64,000 bases of DNA from Liolophura sinensis (lineage: Eukaryota; Mollusca; Polyplacophora; Chitonida; Chitonidae), in the NCBI RefSeq assembly GCF_032854445.1, contig NC_088295.1:1740501-1804500 (forward strand), in the 5' to 3' direction. Below the pieces are notes generated by a model. It did no database searches, was not told the origin of the DNA, and was given only the letters and a program-made list of their open reading frames with translations. A program made the translations under genes and the position numbers. Shown one piece after another: positions 13,737 to 26,002 of this stretch. Position 1 is the stretch's first letter. Each line of letters opens with the position of its first letter.

Positions 13737-14126
13737 CCAATATCGTATCTCCAGTGGTGGGAGATACGCAGCTAATATCGTATCTCCAATGTTTGTAGGT
13801 ACACAGCTGATATCGTATCTCCAGTGTTTGGAGGTACACAGCTAATATCGTATCTCCAATGTTTGTAGGTACACAGCTGATATCGTATCTCCAGTGTTTG
13901 GAGGTACACAGCTAATATCGTATCTCCAATGTTTGTAGGTACACAGCTGATATCGTATCTCCAGTGCTTGGAGGTACACAGCTAATATCGTATCTCCAAT
14001 GTTTGTAGGTACACAGCTAATATCGTATCTCCAGTGCTGGGAGATACGCAGCTAATATCGTATCTCCAATGTTTGTAGGTACACAGCTGATATCGTATCT
14101 CCAGTGCTTGGAGGTACACAGCTAAT
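13737..14126. repeat. 35-bp minisatellite, about 11 copies, alternating variants
   Basis: The 35-bp unit carries TATCGTATCTCCA followed by GTxxGTACACAGCT. Two variants (CCAATGTTTGTAGG and CCAGTGTTTGGAGG) alternate almost regularly, so the effective unit through most of the array is a 70-bp dimer. A few GGGAGATACGCAGC copies occur at the left edge and near 14040. It lies within a netrin intron. Confidence 0.93.
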
Positions 14127-15887
14127 AATAGTGCAACTACCACTTGAGTAATTGAAAACAATGATAAACTGTGTTGTCTCATTTTATCAAAGTAACGATT
14201 GGGAATACTCAACTGTATATTAAGCTACACATTGCCAATAGCTAGTCAGCAATGGGTGACAAATAAATAGCCTTCATATTCTCTTTCTTACGATCAGCTG
14301 GATGTGTAATTAGCATGAAAATATTAGTTTTAGAAACATCAAGAAGCTGAAATGTTTCGCGGCGCCTTGTCAAGTCTAAGGTCTACAAAATCTAACCCAT
14401 TTACTGGGGAGAGAGTGTTAGCAGCGACAACTATCGCTCCCGTGGTAAAATCGCCGTGTGCTCGCCAATCTCCGCTCATAGGCTCGGTAAATGAGGAATT
14501 ATTCTGCGGTAAGACAGCTATGTTTGTGCAGTATTGTACTTTTGGTGGAGACTGATACTCGCTGACAAGTCTCTAACATTTTGTTTTCGTGACTGGGCAT
14601 CTCCTGACGCCATATTCACCATAGGTAATTCGCCGTCTATTTATGAAGGAGATGCGGAATGCTTCCTTAAGGACAGACCCGCCACCATTCACTCAGTCAT
14701 CTCCCTTTCAAATCTCCACATCAAACGCCATGGCGACTTCTTACTGCTTTTTAACTGTAGAGGTTTGTCAAGAAAGGAAAATCTGTAAATTTAAACTGGT
14801 ATCTATTTTCCGTGTGGTACTCTGGTTACCACCGCTCGCGACACAATGGGACGCAGACTATATGTAAAACTACTCTCCCTCTGATCTATTGACATATCTT
14901 TTACAAATTTGTAATATTAAACCGTTTTCGTTTCCAGCTCTATTACGCCCGTCTAATTACCGCTTTGGTTGCCGTCTTGAGGCACTTGCTACTCAGGCTG
15001 ATCTCTGTCTGTAGGTATAGCAGTACCGCCCCACTCACGGGGCCAGTTACTCTCCACGACCTTTTGTTGTGCCCCGGCTTCTCCCTTTCTGTGGGCTCGG
15101 CGAGTTCTCGGGTTTTGTCTCCAAGGTGTCACACTTGTCGAGGCTCTGGTGACAGCAGCACCAGATAAACAGCCTCTTGGCACTTACAACCACACCTAAC
15201 TGATTATCCTCCATTCAAACTGTCCCATGTTATGGCAGCCAAAGTTCACCGTGCAAATTAACCAAGTCTCATGATACAGCGTATAGTACACACCTACCAC
15301 TCTTACAGCCCCCACTTGAGACGCACAGAAAACTTAAGAAAAGCTGTGAAATTTGTAATGCAAACAGTTGCATTACTTTCCTTTCATCCCATGTTCTTTA
15401 TTTTGAGTTCATTTCGGGAAAACATGTCGGGAAAATGTCGCCTTTTGTCGTCGGAAGAACTTGTTATTTAACTTGTGAAACTTTGGCAAAATAACATAAA
15501 CATTGAATTGAGTTAGATTTTTGTTCCCAGATTCATAACTACTCTATCTTATAATGCATACATTCAAACTGCTTTTGTCAAAGACCGGATCACATTGCTC
15601 CTGCTGTACAAAGAGCAAATAACAAGAGACGTATCCAGTTCACAATTCAGTCCGTCCACCGGTGAACTTGTTTTGTCTGCTTTCTAGCACTTTTTTATTC
15701 CTCAGTTATTTAAAACTTTAACTATTTTGGGCAGTGTTGATATGAGGAATAATAAATGTTTTATTGTTAATTCAATTTCCAAAATATATCTTACTGCCAA
15801 CGATCGCAGTATCATTGCTGTTCTGGTTTTAATCTTGATTCTGTAGTCTTCTGGCTGTACCAGCGCCCCTGTTTATTACCCGAAAAA

Positions 15888-16117
15888 GGGGCTTCCCTGG
15901 TTCAGTTGGTTAGCGCTCTAGCGCGGCGTATTGACCCAGGAGCCTCTCACCAGTGCGACCGCTGTGAGTTCAAGTCCAGCTCATACTCGCTTCCTCTGCG
16001 GCCGAAAGTGGGAAGGTCTTGCAGCAACCAGCGGATGGTCATGGATTTCCCCGGGCTCTGCCCGGTTTCCTCCCACCGTAATGCTGGCGGCCGTCGTATA
16101 AGTGAAATATTCTTATA
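15888..16117 (+). mobile_element. tRNA-headed SINE, 3' truncated
   Basis: Starts with GGGGCTTCCCTGGTTCAG and has an A-box-like stretch (GGTTCAGTTGGTTAG) and a B-box-like stretch (GAGTTCAAGTCC), as in a polymerase III promoter. The body is shared with the copies at 36886, 55147 and 61950. It ends at TAAGTGAAATATTC and lacks the GTAAAACACCAATCA tail. It lies 450 bp upstream of the LE3 exon, in netrin sense orientation. Confidence 0.88.
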
Positions 16118-16571
16118 CCATATTCTTATTTGAAAATGATACTTTTATGAACAGTTGCTACGAAATGCGATTTGAAATACCTATATTTATATTCGACCTG
16201 AAAATCTGTCACTGACTGCGAGAGAGAAATTTGAATCTGATTCCATGCCTGGAATATCGGCTGTTAATTCCTGCATCGCTGAAAAAGTGTTTACTGCTTC
16301 TCTCTTACATATCACCAGCTTTATTTGCTATTTATATATCAGTTCTTACATAATTATTCTGAACTGGTGCTATAAGTGGTTTTGGAAATGAAACTTACGG
16401 CTATTGATTTTGAAGTCCCGTGTATTTTTTACAAGTGGTTGACGGATGTCTGACTTAGATTAGATTATAACGTTGTATAGCTTGGTTAGAGTTCCTATGT
16501 CCCATATATGGGCGGGTTACTGTATCTCAGTTTGATCATTCATCAGTGTATGTTCTCTTGTCGTGTTACAG

Positions 16572-16721
16572 GCTGTGACTGTCATCCCGTGGGGGCGCTC
16601 GGCAAGACGTGCAACCAGACGACAGGTCAATGTCCATGTAAAGATGGCGTCACGGGACTTACCTGTAACAGGTGTGCGAAGGGTTACCAGCAGAGCAAGT
16701 CCGCCATCGCTCCATGTATAA
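16572..16721 (+). CDS. Netrin, exon encoding LE module 3
   Basis: A 150-nt exon (50 codons, phase 1 at both ends) encoding the third LE module. The translation holds [40 protein letters not shown] and APCI, nearly identical to the netrin-1 family in this region and with all eight cysteines. The NQT triplet is a potential N-glycosylation site. In known netrins this part of the laminin-EGF rod, especially the third module, contributes to receptor binding. The acceptor TTACAG ends at 16571 and the donor GTAAGT starts at 16722. Exon borders coincide with module borders. Confidence 0.98.
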   Translation, partial: AVTVIPWGRSARRATRRQVNVHVKMASRDLPVTGVRRVTSRASPPSLHV

Positions 16722-19700
16722 GTAAGTCCACCCCTGTCCTTCCAACACTCGTCTCTCGTCTACTTTATTATTTCCATATGTTGGCTGTACCGTTTTACTT
16801 CGCTATGTAACTGTGTATCCTGTTTGGTTTGTAAGTGTAAAAAAAGTTCCATGTTTAACACTGTGAAAGTGTAGTCGGTTACACATCAGTCCAAGGTGCT
16901 TTTCTCGTTATAATTATATGTAAAAGAACCGAAAGTGAAAAAAGGCAAGTGCGAAGAACGTTCGCCAAAAATCCCTATGAAGATAACATGTTTTGTAATT
17001 ACACATACTTTTGTTAGCTGAATGAGTTTTCTGTTGCACTGTAATTTGTCCCTAACACGATACTGTGCAGATATAGAATGAAGTGCTACCCCCAGGAAAC
17101 TGTTTTAACATTGTATGTCTTACCCCTGGGCATGTCAACATGCTGTGAGCATGCTCAAAGGCCTTTAACATCTGTCATGATATTAGACAACCTATAGACT
17201 TGTACAGAAAACGAAAAGTTGCCAGATCTGAACAGGGCACCAGTATGGACTTCCACAGTCCATCTTAACCTTATTAATCGAGCACAGCATCAGATATTGC
17301 AATATGTTTAATAGGAAAAGGATGTCATGGGATATGATAATATCATGCAGGATGTCCAACAGGGATATGATATCATGTGGATAATGGAATATGACATAGG
17401 CACACGTAGGATAATGACATATATATTTGTTGAAAACTTTGAAGATTAATTTGAAAAATCAGCAGATTTACAAACGATGAAATTGAGCATTTTGGTAGAT
17501 TACCATTGCCGTTAATTATTGATGCACGCGTGTTTTGATGGGTCAACGTTCATATCAAAGGACAACTTTTAGGTAGGAAATGGCTCAGTAAAAGACATGA
17601 AAAAGCGAAGATATCCTCATGAGGTAAAACGAAGAGAGACGCGTTCATTTGTAGAATACATTACCTTTGTTATAATGATGTACGATCGGCGCGTGAGCAG
17701 TCTGTTACAATCATTAACAATTTTCCGAAGACAACATTTGCTAACCTACTTGGGGAGTGAAAATGGAAATGCCAACAATGGCCGGAATTTTACAAAGTAA
17801 AGAGTGAACAGTTAAGGTTCCTGAATACGGTCCAAGTGTTATAGCAGAGCACAGGTGCAGTATGAGCAGGAGCCTCATGTGTGGAGGTCGTAGATCCGTC
17901 AGTGCCCCGCGGCTGATGTCTTCTTCACCTCCAGATAGCCCTCATCAGCAGTAGTTAGCGATGGGCCGATGGTAAAACCAGATCTGCTCACTCACCTAAA
18001 TACCTCACAGCCACAAGATAGATGGGGTAAGGACAGTTTGGTTCATTACAGCTAGACATCAAAGTTCGCACAAGCCCAGGCCAGGGGATGTTTACCCTGT
18101 TTGAGGTCCAAATAAACAGAGAATGGAAACGGACAATGAAAAATAACTTGTGTTTGCGGAACTTCCTGCCGACTTACAGGGCCACCTGTTGGGAGAGTTT
18201 CACACTCCGTTTGCCCCGAGTCTAGCCTGCACACATGCCATTACACCTCCTTGTGTTTAAGTCCTTGCCTGCTGCTCTTTAACAGACATTTTGGCACAGT
18301 CTTTGTAGATGGCGAGATTGCACGATTCATCCACCAGAAACTGATGTTCCAGTATAACACAGATACTAATCGTCTGTACGCTGTTACTAAGGCATGAACA
18401 TTTGGTTGTTGTATTGGCTCCTCTTTGTAACCACTAACCAGCGAGTTTCTCTTTGTTACTGTCTTCTGGCACAGCCGTCTCTGGGCACATTCTGATCTGG
18501 CACAATTTAGGCACAATCTGGTCTCCCAGCACTACGAACACAATCGCATGGCACAGTTTGCAACCCCACTCAAACACTCAACAGCTCACCTATTCAAACA
18601 GTTTCAGGAAAAATGTCAACGAAAAGCACGACGACTACTCCAGGAACTAAGGCCTATGTTACCGACGTCAAAGCCAAAAGTTAGTTCTTTTCTTCATTGG
18701 CATGGACTTTTTTTCAGATTTGCTGTGGAGAATGGCTTTTATCCTAACACACTCTTCTTATGAGATACAATGAAAATAGCTAGTGTATCCAACATCTGAA
18801 GTTTTTCCAGCAAATAGTGAAAATATATGTGTAGACTGATCTATGTGTTATTACCGCTTTCACGTTTCATTTGCTTTGAGTAGGGAGCGGTAATGCGTCA
18901 CCTGTAACATGTTTACGCTGGTATGTTAATCGTGGAGCTATAATTGCCACCACAAAAGTAACTGGCACTTGTGTTTGAATGAAAAACGGTAGCCTTTTTT
19001 TGCTGGCTTTCTCACGCTGTATGGTAGAAGTTAGAAATCTTAATTTCCTTAAAATTTTTGTCTAAGATATTAATCGAACTATTTTTAAGTTTAAGGACGA
19101 GATAAACTGGAAAAATATTGGAACCTTAGTGCACATCAACAGCTTATAAAAATTTCTTCGAGACGAGGAGTTTTCCAAAGTGTGTTTTACATGAAAACCG
19201 TATTTCATGTTCTGATGAAGCCCTTTTCAGACTGTGATAGTTTTACAGAAGTTCTTTTCATGCAGTCATATCAAATCACATCGGGAAATATTGAATTTTT
19301 TTAATTCTATGAGAATGCTGGGTTGGATTGCTGGCCGGCTCTCGTGCCTTTGATAACTGCCTCTAGATTATCATCTGTATTTACTCTCTTCCGTACTCAA
19401 GCCCCGGGCCAGGTTTTCTACTTTAGAATGAGCCTCATACTTTCACGCCGTGTTTGACGCCATAGAAAAGGGTAATCTTCTCAAGACGCACCGGTCAACA
19501 TCGACGGTCACAAGTTCACCGTAAAGAAACGGCGATCACCACGGAATATTCTCATCACAACTATCAGCTGTATTTATTGATCTTTGAGGAAAATCTATCA
19601 CGAAAGACGTAAGAAAACCGACTATTGACACTGAGAAAAGTGATCATGGTTGCCTATTGACCCGTTGTAGCTATACCTCAGCGATAAGGTTCATTGCCAC

Positions 19701-22700
19701 CACGCTGTCTGTCAGCAGCTAGAGATTAAGCGTTTTATCCAGCTTCTCTGGAACGTTCGGTGTGCATGTTCATCTGCAGACACATTTCCGACGAGCTGCA
19801 TATATCGTCTTGTCTGTCTGATTTCATTAAATTGGCGTCATAGTTTGTCCACGAATCACTGCTATTTTCGAGTCGTGCCTGTGTTTTTAGCCTTTTTGTC
19901 TACAAACTATCATTTCTTCACCTTACAAGATACATTTGAGCTGATGCTTGGACAAATCTCCTACGCCTTCCTGTAGCCTTGCCTATAGTACCACGTGTGC
20001 TATAGAAGAGAATCAGACAATCCCGTTATCCCCACGTGATCACCATGGCGTGTCACAGTGGTTTCTCTATCACCAAGACCACAGGGAAACTTTTTCATCA
20101 AACTCTGTAAAGTTTGTTCTTTTTTCCTTGCATTGTCATGGGACCAAGCTGACCATCACACCTGAATTGAATTTTTTTCCCATCTCCAAGCCTTGGTAGC
20201 AGAGGGTAGCCTGGTCCAGTAGTGTGTTCCCCAGCATACCCACGGGCATTATACAGATTCCACACCGTCTTACAGTGTGAAAATATTTGCACGAGGTTTA
20301 TAGGGCCACTAGCGGACTGTCATGATTTTGTGGAAAGACTTGGGGAACGCAATTCACTATTGAAACCCTTACAGGTGGGATGGATTCCGGTGTGTCATGC
20401 CTGAGCGATGCCACGGGGAAACAAGGGACCTGAGGCACGTCTGCGGAGGACCCAAGTGGAAAGGGGGTTATTTAACCCCCATCACACCTCAAACATCTCA
20501 AAACAACTAGAAAAGAAATGATTATTTACATTACTGCCATTTGCTGTAGAACATTTTCGGTTCTCTGGACATATTTTTTTCCGGATTTTTTAAAGAAATT
20601 CTCTATATTGTACAATGTTTCTTTATTCAGCTTTTCCTGCAATTTATCAAACAATGGAAGAGCATTTAAATTGTTTTAATTCTGACCACCGCCTCTCTCG
20701 TCTAATCAAGCTTATTATTAGCGTGGTATACCAAGAAATCAATATGAAATGCTATGACCTGACAATGAGTCGAATGAACGCAGAGAATGCCGTCCGTGAA
20801 CTGCACGCATGCCTCAACTATTCTGCGTCATTTTGTCGAGTTCAGGTGTGAAATCGGGCGGCTACTTCAAAGCCTGCGGTAAATATTTGAGGATTTTCTC
20901 TCTGTGTTTTGCCAATTACCCAAACCCGCTTAACCAAACAGACTTGGGCATCCCCTCCATTCTTAGGGCTATCCAAGGGCTTGAAAAACCGCCGGTTATT
21001 TCCGTAAATTTTAGTATCTTCGCCACACATTGCGAGCTACTATGAGTTAAAGGACAAAATTAAGAACGTTAAAGGTAGAGACCAGCTTTTTGAAAAGAAA
21101 CACCATCTGAAAGGCCATTTCACACTGATTCAGAATACGGTTTTCATGTTCTGTTTATATTTTTAGCAATAAAATGCAAAAAAGAGAGAACTAAAGAAAT
21201 CTAGAACCTACAGAGGACTTTTTAGACAATATTGAACAAACTAAATCACGGTGACGTCACAGGTTCTTTCTTGTGTTAATCAGACCCTAGACCCTAGAGT
21301 GAAACCAGACCAACACGTAACCGCTAAAATACAGCCTCTTGTCAATTTACCTCGAGCAGTTAGGGTTTATCTCAACTGTTAACGCTTGCAGAGACAGCCC
21401 CTAACAGAATTAGCAAAAATATTCCAGTGATGTTACTTGCAATTACTTAGACATGACCGGTCTAGAAGACTATATTTTGAATCACAACCAACTGGTCTTC
21501 CACATGATGCATGCCTTATGTAGAGGTGCTCTGTTCTTTTAAGGGAATCTGCACAGATCTTTAAGTACCTTTTGTAATTTTCTAAGGGGTCAAAAAGTAT
21601 CATCAAGTACAACTTGGTAAAGGAATATTTCCCCTGAAAATAAGCTGTTGCATTCCTTGTTATTTTGAGCGCCATGAAACGGTCGTAGGTTGTAATTTTC
21701 CTGTCGTGACGTATATACCAACGTATATGTGTATTTGATTCCTCTTCACCCAGTGATATTCAAAGTTGCCTCAGATAGGTTTGACCCACTAAGCACAAGG
21801 GCCGCTTATTTCGCCGATAATAATTACCATTAGGAAATCACATTAACAGCTATCATGAAGTGTTTTGGAGTTTTCAACGTCTGGTAATTAAACTACAATA
21901 GCTACAAGCGTCGGTGAATTGTTGATGGATATCCGTTGGTCATCGCCTAGAAGTGAGGCCCCATTCATTAGCCGCAATCGCCCACCATTGTGTCTTAGCC
22001 CTGACACAGAGTTAGGGAGATGAAATTTACATGGAAATAGCCGAGAAATCCCCTGACTCCTCCTGGTGTCTGGGTTGATGCCAGCAGCCCCTTTATCACT
22101 ATATCCCAAAATTATTTACGCATCAACATGGAATTGCATCATTAGATAATGGCGCTTGTTTTCAGATAGTGAAAACATTCAGGCAACCAGATGACAGAAG
22201 CATAGTAAAACAGTAAACGTCTTGCTTTCTCCCTCAAATGGCTTTGAAAGGTTTTACCGGGCCTCAGTCTTTGATTAAAGAGCCAAAGCTCAACAATCTA
22301 TAATCATTCTGAACGGTTCTATGGCGAAACCCAGTGTTAAAGAGAGTTTTACTTTCACAGCTGTATGTTGTTTTGGTCTTATCGATGTGAAGTAGCCAGC
22401 TGATGGTACAGTTTGTTAGGGTACGGCCTGGATCATGTTCTACATTTACACGCCGGAACACTCTCTTGTAGGAAAAACGACACTGCAATCTACCCTTGCC
22501 TCAATTTTGTTTCTTTCATGAGAGGTTTTAAAAACGATAGGATCTTCTGTAAACGGTGGCTAATGAACCATTCTCCTCAAGGTAAACACTTCCCTGAAAG
22601 TTCATCCTCTCCACGAAGGATGGCTTCGGTTCTCAACAAGACTCGTTTACTGCACAGAACATCTACGAGGATTTGTCGTCAAGGGCATTCCATACTGCTG

Positions 22701-23749
22701 ATGTCAACGATGCCTTCATACTCACGACTTGAACCGTTTTTATGTGAGGTAGCAGGGTAACTTAAAAAATACACACTGCTGTGTTTCTGTTTTCTGTGAT
22801 CCGAACCAACACTCTGCATGTGTGAGGAAAACAAATCGGATATGAGTCGTATAAGACTTAATTGGTGCAACAAAAACATTTATTTCTGTACAAAGGGCGG
22901 CCCCAGCTGTCTCAGAAAAAAGAGGTGTTTTAGAAAATGGAGACTTTGTGTAACAGTTGGAAATCCAGATGAGTAGCCGTATAGTCTAGGGGTTGGGTTG
23001 CTTGTTGACTGGGGTCACTACCTTGTCATCACCTTGACAACAGCTCCCGGGGGTCGTGGAGAGATTTGTGAAGGCATGTGACACAGTGCGACGGGACAGA
23101 GGGCAATTTATGGAAGGTTTAGACATGTCAATAATATAAGATTTACATTTAAATCACAATATATCTCTTAATTATGAATAAATGATTATGGCTCAACATC
23201 GGCAATTTTGATTATGGCTCAACATCGGCAATTTTGATTATGGCTCAACATCGGCAATTTTGATTATGGCTCAACATCGGCAATTTTGATTATGGCTCAA
23301 CATCGGCAATTTTGATTATGGCTTAACATCGGCAATTTTGATTATGGCTCAACATCGGCAATTTTGATTATGGCTCAACATCGGCAATTTTGATTATGGC
23401 TCAACATCGGCAATTTTGATTATGGCTCAACATCGGCAATTTTGCAGCCATATCGTGGCGATCTCTTAATTATATATGTTCTTTGTACTTGAATCACAAT
23501 GGTGAAAGTGGTGAAATCTGAAGAATCTAGATTAATGGCCAAAGCAACTCAATTCTACACTTTTATACATTTTTTATCAAAGATTTCACGACAACTAATC
23601 CTGGTTTTTCTACACTTTTTGATTTTTTTACCGAAGGGTTTACAAAGGCTATCAGGTATTTAAATCGTTAGCATGGGTGATTTATGAATCAGTGATATGC
23701 GCACACCTGTGTTCTGTACTAAACTATGTCCCTTTTTCTTATCTGGCAG
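16722..23749 (+). other. Netrin intron, about 7.0 kb
   Basis: Donor GTAAGT, acceptor TTTTTCTTATCTGGCAG. It holds the 26-bp minisatellite listed separately. A short inverted repeat of five G and five C around a TTATTTAA core lies near 20465-20482. Open frames here (for example 18548-18763 and 20615-20851) match nothing I know and are not flanked by convincing splice sites. Confidence 0.85.
23184..23444. repeat. 26-bp minisatellite, 10 copies, nearly perfect
   Basis: Ten back-to-back copies of a unit beginning GATTATGGCTCAACATCGGC, with only one visible substitution (GCTTAAC in the sixth). There are no spacers, so this is a minisatellite and not a CRISPR. It lies about 300 bp upstream of the 45-nt netrin exon. 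Near-identity implies recent expansion. Confidence 0.97.
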
Positions 23750-23794
23750 AACTGCCTCAGGTGTCCACACCGAAGCCAAGTCGCAGACCATCAG
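23750..23794 (+). CDS. Netrin, 45-nt linker micro-exon
   Basis: A short exon of 15 codons (phase 1 at both ends) linking LE3 to the NTR domain. With the flanking split codons it reads K-LPQVSTPKPSRRPS-G, a proline/serine/basic linker in the position of the KIPV...PP linker of vertebrate netrin-1. The acceptor TTATCTGGCAG ends at 23749 and the donor GTGAGT starts at 23795. The phase continues exactly from the previous exon (A + AA = Lys) and into the next (G + GT = Gly). Sequence conservation is weak, as expected for a linker, so the call rests on phase, position and splice signals. Confidence 0.85.
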
Positions 23795-25079
23795 GTGAGT
23801 TTTTACCTGCGGAAATTAACTGATTTTAAGTCAGAACGCAAATACGTCATAGCTGTTTTACAGTTTGTCATAATGGTTATGAAATATGCAAATAAATTCC
23901 AGGCGATGTAAGCAGTCACGCCTTTCATTCCGCCTGTCACTCCAGATGTTTGTAGCAGTTGACGTATAGTTATAATACTTTTGCACGGAACTTCTATCTT
24001 ATCACCTGGAGCTATTATCAATAGAGTGCTGCACCCAGCTCAAGATGAAACTTACATCAGTATCTGATTTTTTATTGTCTCAATCAAATCCTCAGATGAG
24101 GTTTATTATTGTAACTTAATTGAGATTATGATAAGACAAGCAGATGTTCTTTGACATTGCGGTAGAGGTTTGAGACGTCAGGAGCGAAATGCACAAACTA
24201 TTAGTGTGGCTAGTGTAATGTTTGTACGCGCTCAGCGTGATGGATGGGTTTTCGTCCTAGCAAATGATATGTTTAGATTTCCACCTAAAGGATAACCTAA
24301 GGTTGTGTCCGTCACTCAAACGAGAAGATCTAAAACGCCCAACCACCAGCCCGCACACAAACCTGTATTCAATCCAAACTGTTCACTTATACAAACGACA
24401 AAACTGTTTTATTTCAATTCATCCAGGCAAGCTGCCTACGTTTTACTACGTTTTATATCCGTGGGAATAAGCTGCGATGAATTTACCTTGGGCCGCGGTT
24501 TTACAATCGAGGAGACCACCTGCGAATTACAAATGGGTTTTATTCGTGCTGTTGCCCGCACATCGCCAGTGCGGTGCTAGAATTTCCCCCTGTTCTTTTT
24601 GGCTAGTATTCTTTAGGGCACATATCCCCTTCAGGTCTCATTGTTATTGCGATTTATTCAGAACAGTCTGGATTGAATGTGGATTTGACTGACTCATTAA
24701 GATGGCTATTTGGCTGTATACTTGTGACAGAGGGAGTAGTTACTGTACACAGTTTCTTGGTGTCGAGTCCGGAGGCCAGGCAGGATATAGGTTCTGCTGT
24801 TTAAACAGTGGCTTGGTGCTAAGTTCGTCAGTGTAAACCTGTCGAAAGTCCATTCATTCGCTAGCATCTTTTGACACCTTCCTTTAGCTCACAGAGACAC
24901 CCGCTCTGGATAGTTTATACTATAAACTCAATTGATAAAACCTAATGGGAGAGTCTGTTTTACACCTGACAATTTAACTACAGAACTGTTCCCTGCACAC
25001 CTGGCTAGATATTGTCTTGTACAGTACAAATAACATTCTCAGGTAAATCTACAAAGCATTATTAGGTATATCAAGTAAA

Positions 25080-25315
25080 AATGGTAGGTTCTTCACAGGT
25101 ACATCCACTAGCCATCCCAGATATACTGTGATACCGCCACGGGTACATTTTGTGACCATCACAGGTACATCCAATGGCCATCCCGAATATTTTGTGATAC
25201 CGTCGCGGGTACATTTTGTGACCATCACAGGTACATCCAATGGCCATCCCGAATATTTTGTGATACCGTCGCGGGTACATTTTGTGACCATCACAGGTAC
25301 ATCTATTAAACATCC
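25080..25315. repeat. 66-bp minisatellite, about 3.5 copies
   Basis: GGGTACATTTTGTGACCATC recurs at 25141, 25207 and 25273, a 66-bp period. The two middle copies are essentially identical. As 66 is a multiple of three, spurious frames of 80-90 codons appear on both strands. Confidence 0.92.
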
Positions 25316-25781
25316 ATACATAATCTGGCAATCGTTAGTGACAGGTTATTCGCACAGGTACACCCACTAATACATCTGAAAATAATTATGGGTACGATCC
25401 CACATTCCTTTTGTATGAAAAAATCAGTAATATGGTTAGTCATTTTTCGTCAGCAAATACTCGGTTATCTATGAGCACAGATAGCTAAGTGGCTTTATTC
25501 GGTCTCTTCACGGGCTCCTTCATTCAAAATTCTAAATAGTGGGATGGCATATTTCAAATACAATTTAAACCATTGAAATCAATTTTTAGAAAATAACTAC
25601 AAAAATTGACATTTTGTTTCCTTGCGAAAAAGTAAAACATAAAAATAAATACTTTATGGAAACTGATCCGCTGATAGATCAATAATTAGAGTTGGTTAGG
25701 AGAGAGGTTCAGAAAACATTCGCTGGATTTCAGGGATGTTCCTTTTTTAATTTCACAGAACACTCACAGTTTTGGTCGACC

Positions 25782-25863
25782 TGTTGCAAATGTCGTTTCC
25801 ATAATACATAATAGTACCTGCGGCCACTGTTGCAAATGTCGTTTGTATAACACATAATACCAC
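25782..25863. repeat. 46-bp tandem duplication beside a MITE
   Basis: TGTTGCAAATGTCGTTT begins at 25782 and again at 25828, followed in both cases by an ATA...CATAATA stretch and a GGCCAC end. The second copy runs directly into the inverted-repeat element at 25865, so the duplication may include part of its flank. Confidence 0.75.
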
Positions 25864-25864
25864 T

Positions 25865-26002
25865 GGGGCCACTTTCAGAAAGATGGCGTACTTGTACGAT
25901 ATCGCACATAGAGAACAATGGTTCGTTAACAGTGACGTACAAAATATCGTAAGACAAATGCACGATAAAACTGTCGTACGCTGCTTTGTGAAACTGGGCC
26001 CC
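25865..26002. mobile_element. Short MITE-like element, 138 bp, GGGGCC inverted ends
   Basis: The left end starts GGGGCCACTTTCAGAAAG. The right end, read on the other strand, starts GGGGCCCAGTTTCACAAAG. The two align as an imperfect terminal inverted repeat of about 27 bp that continues into GCGTAC. The interior is AT-rich and has no coding capacity. No clear target-site duplication is visible, so the superfamily is left open. Position: inside a netrin intron. Confidence 0.65.

Larger units (their letters stand above)
7582..16571 (+). other. Netrin intron, about 9.0 kb
   Basis: Bounded by donor GTATGT and acceptor TCGTGTTACAG. Apart from the G-rich tract, the 35-bp minisatellite and the SINE listed separately, I see no exon or RNA gene. 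A 24-base sequence starting TGATATTTACACTTAGACTC occurs at 8192-8215 and again at 11529-11552, probably scraps of a dispersed repeat. T-rich low-complexity runs lie at 12235-12300. Confidence 0.85.

Noticed and set aside
18548-18763. 71-codon frame with a basic, helix-like stretch (KQFQEKCQRKARRLLQE)
   Set aside because: Lies in a netrin intron and lacks supported splice borders or a family match. Could be a decayed element, but cannot be supported.
23184-23444. Regular direct repeats that might be taken for a CRISPR
   Set aside because: Units are contiguous with no spacers, and the sequence is clearly animal nuclear DNA with spliced genes.
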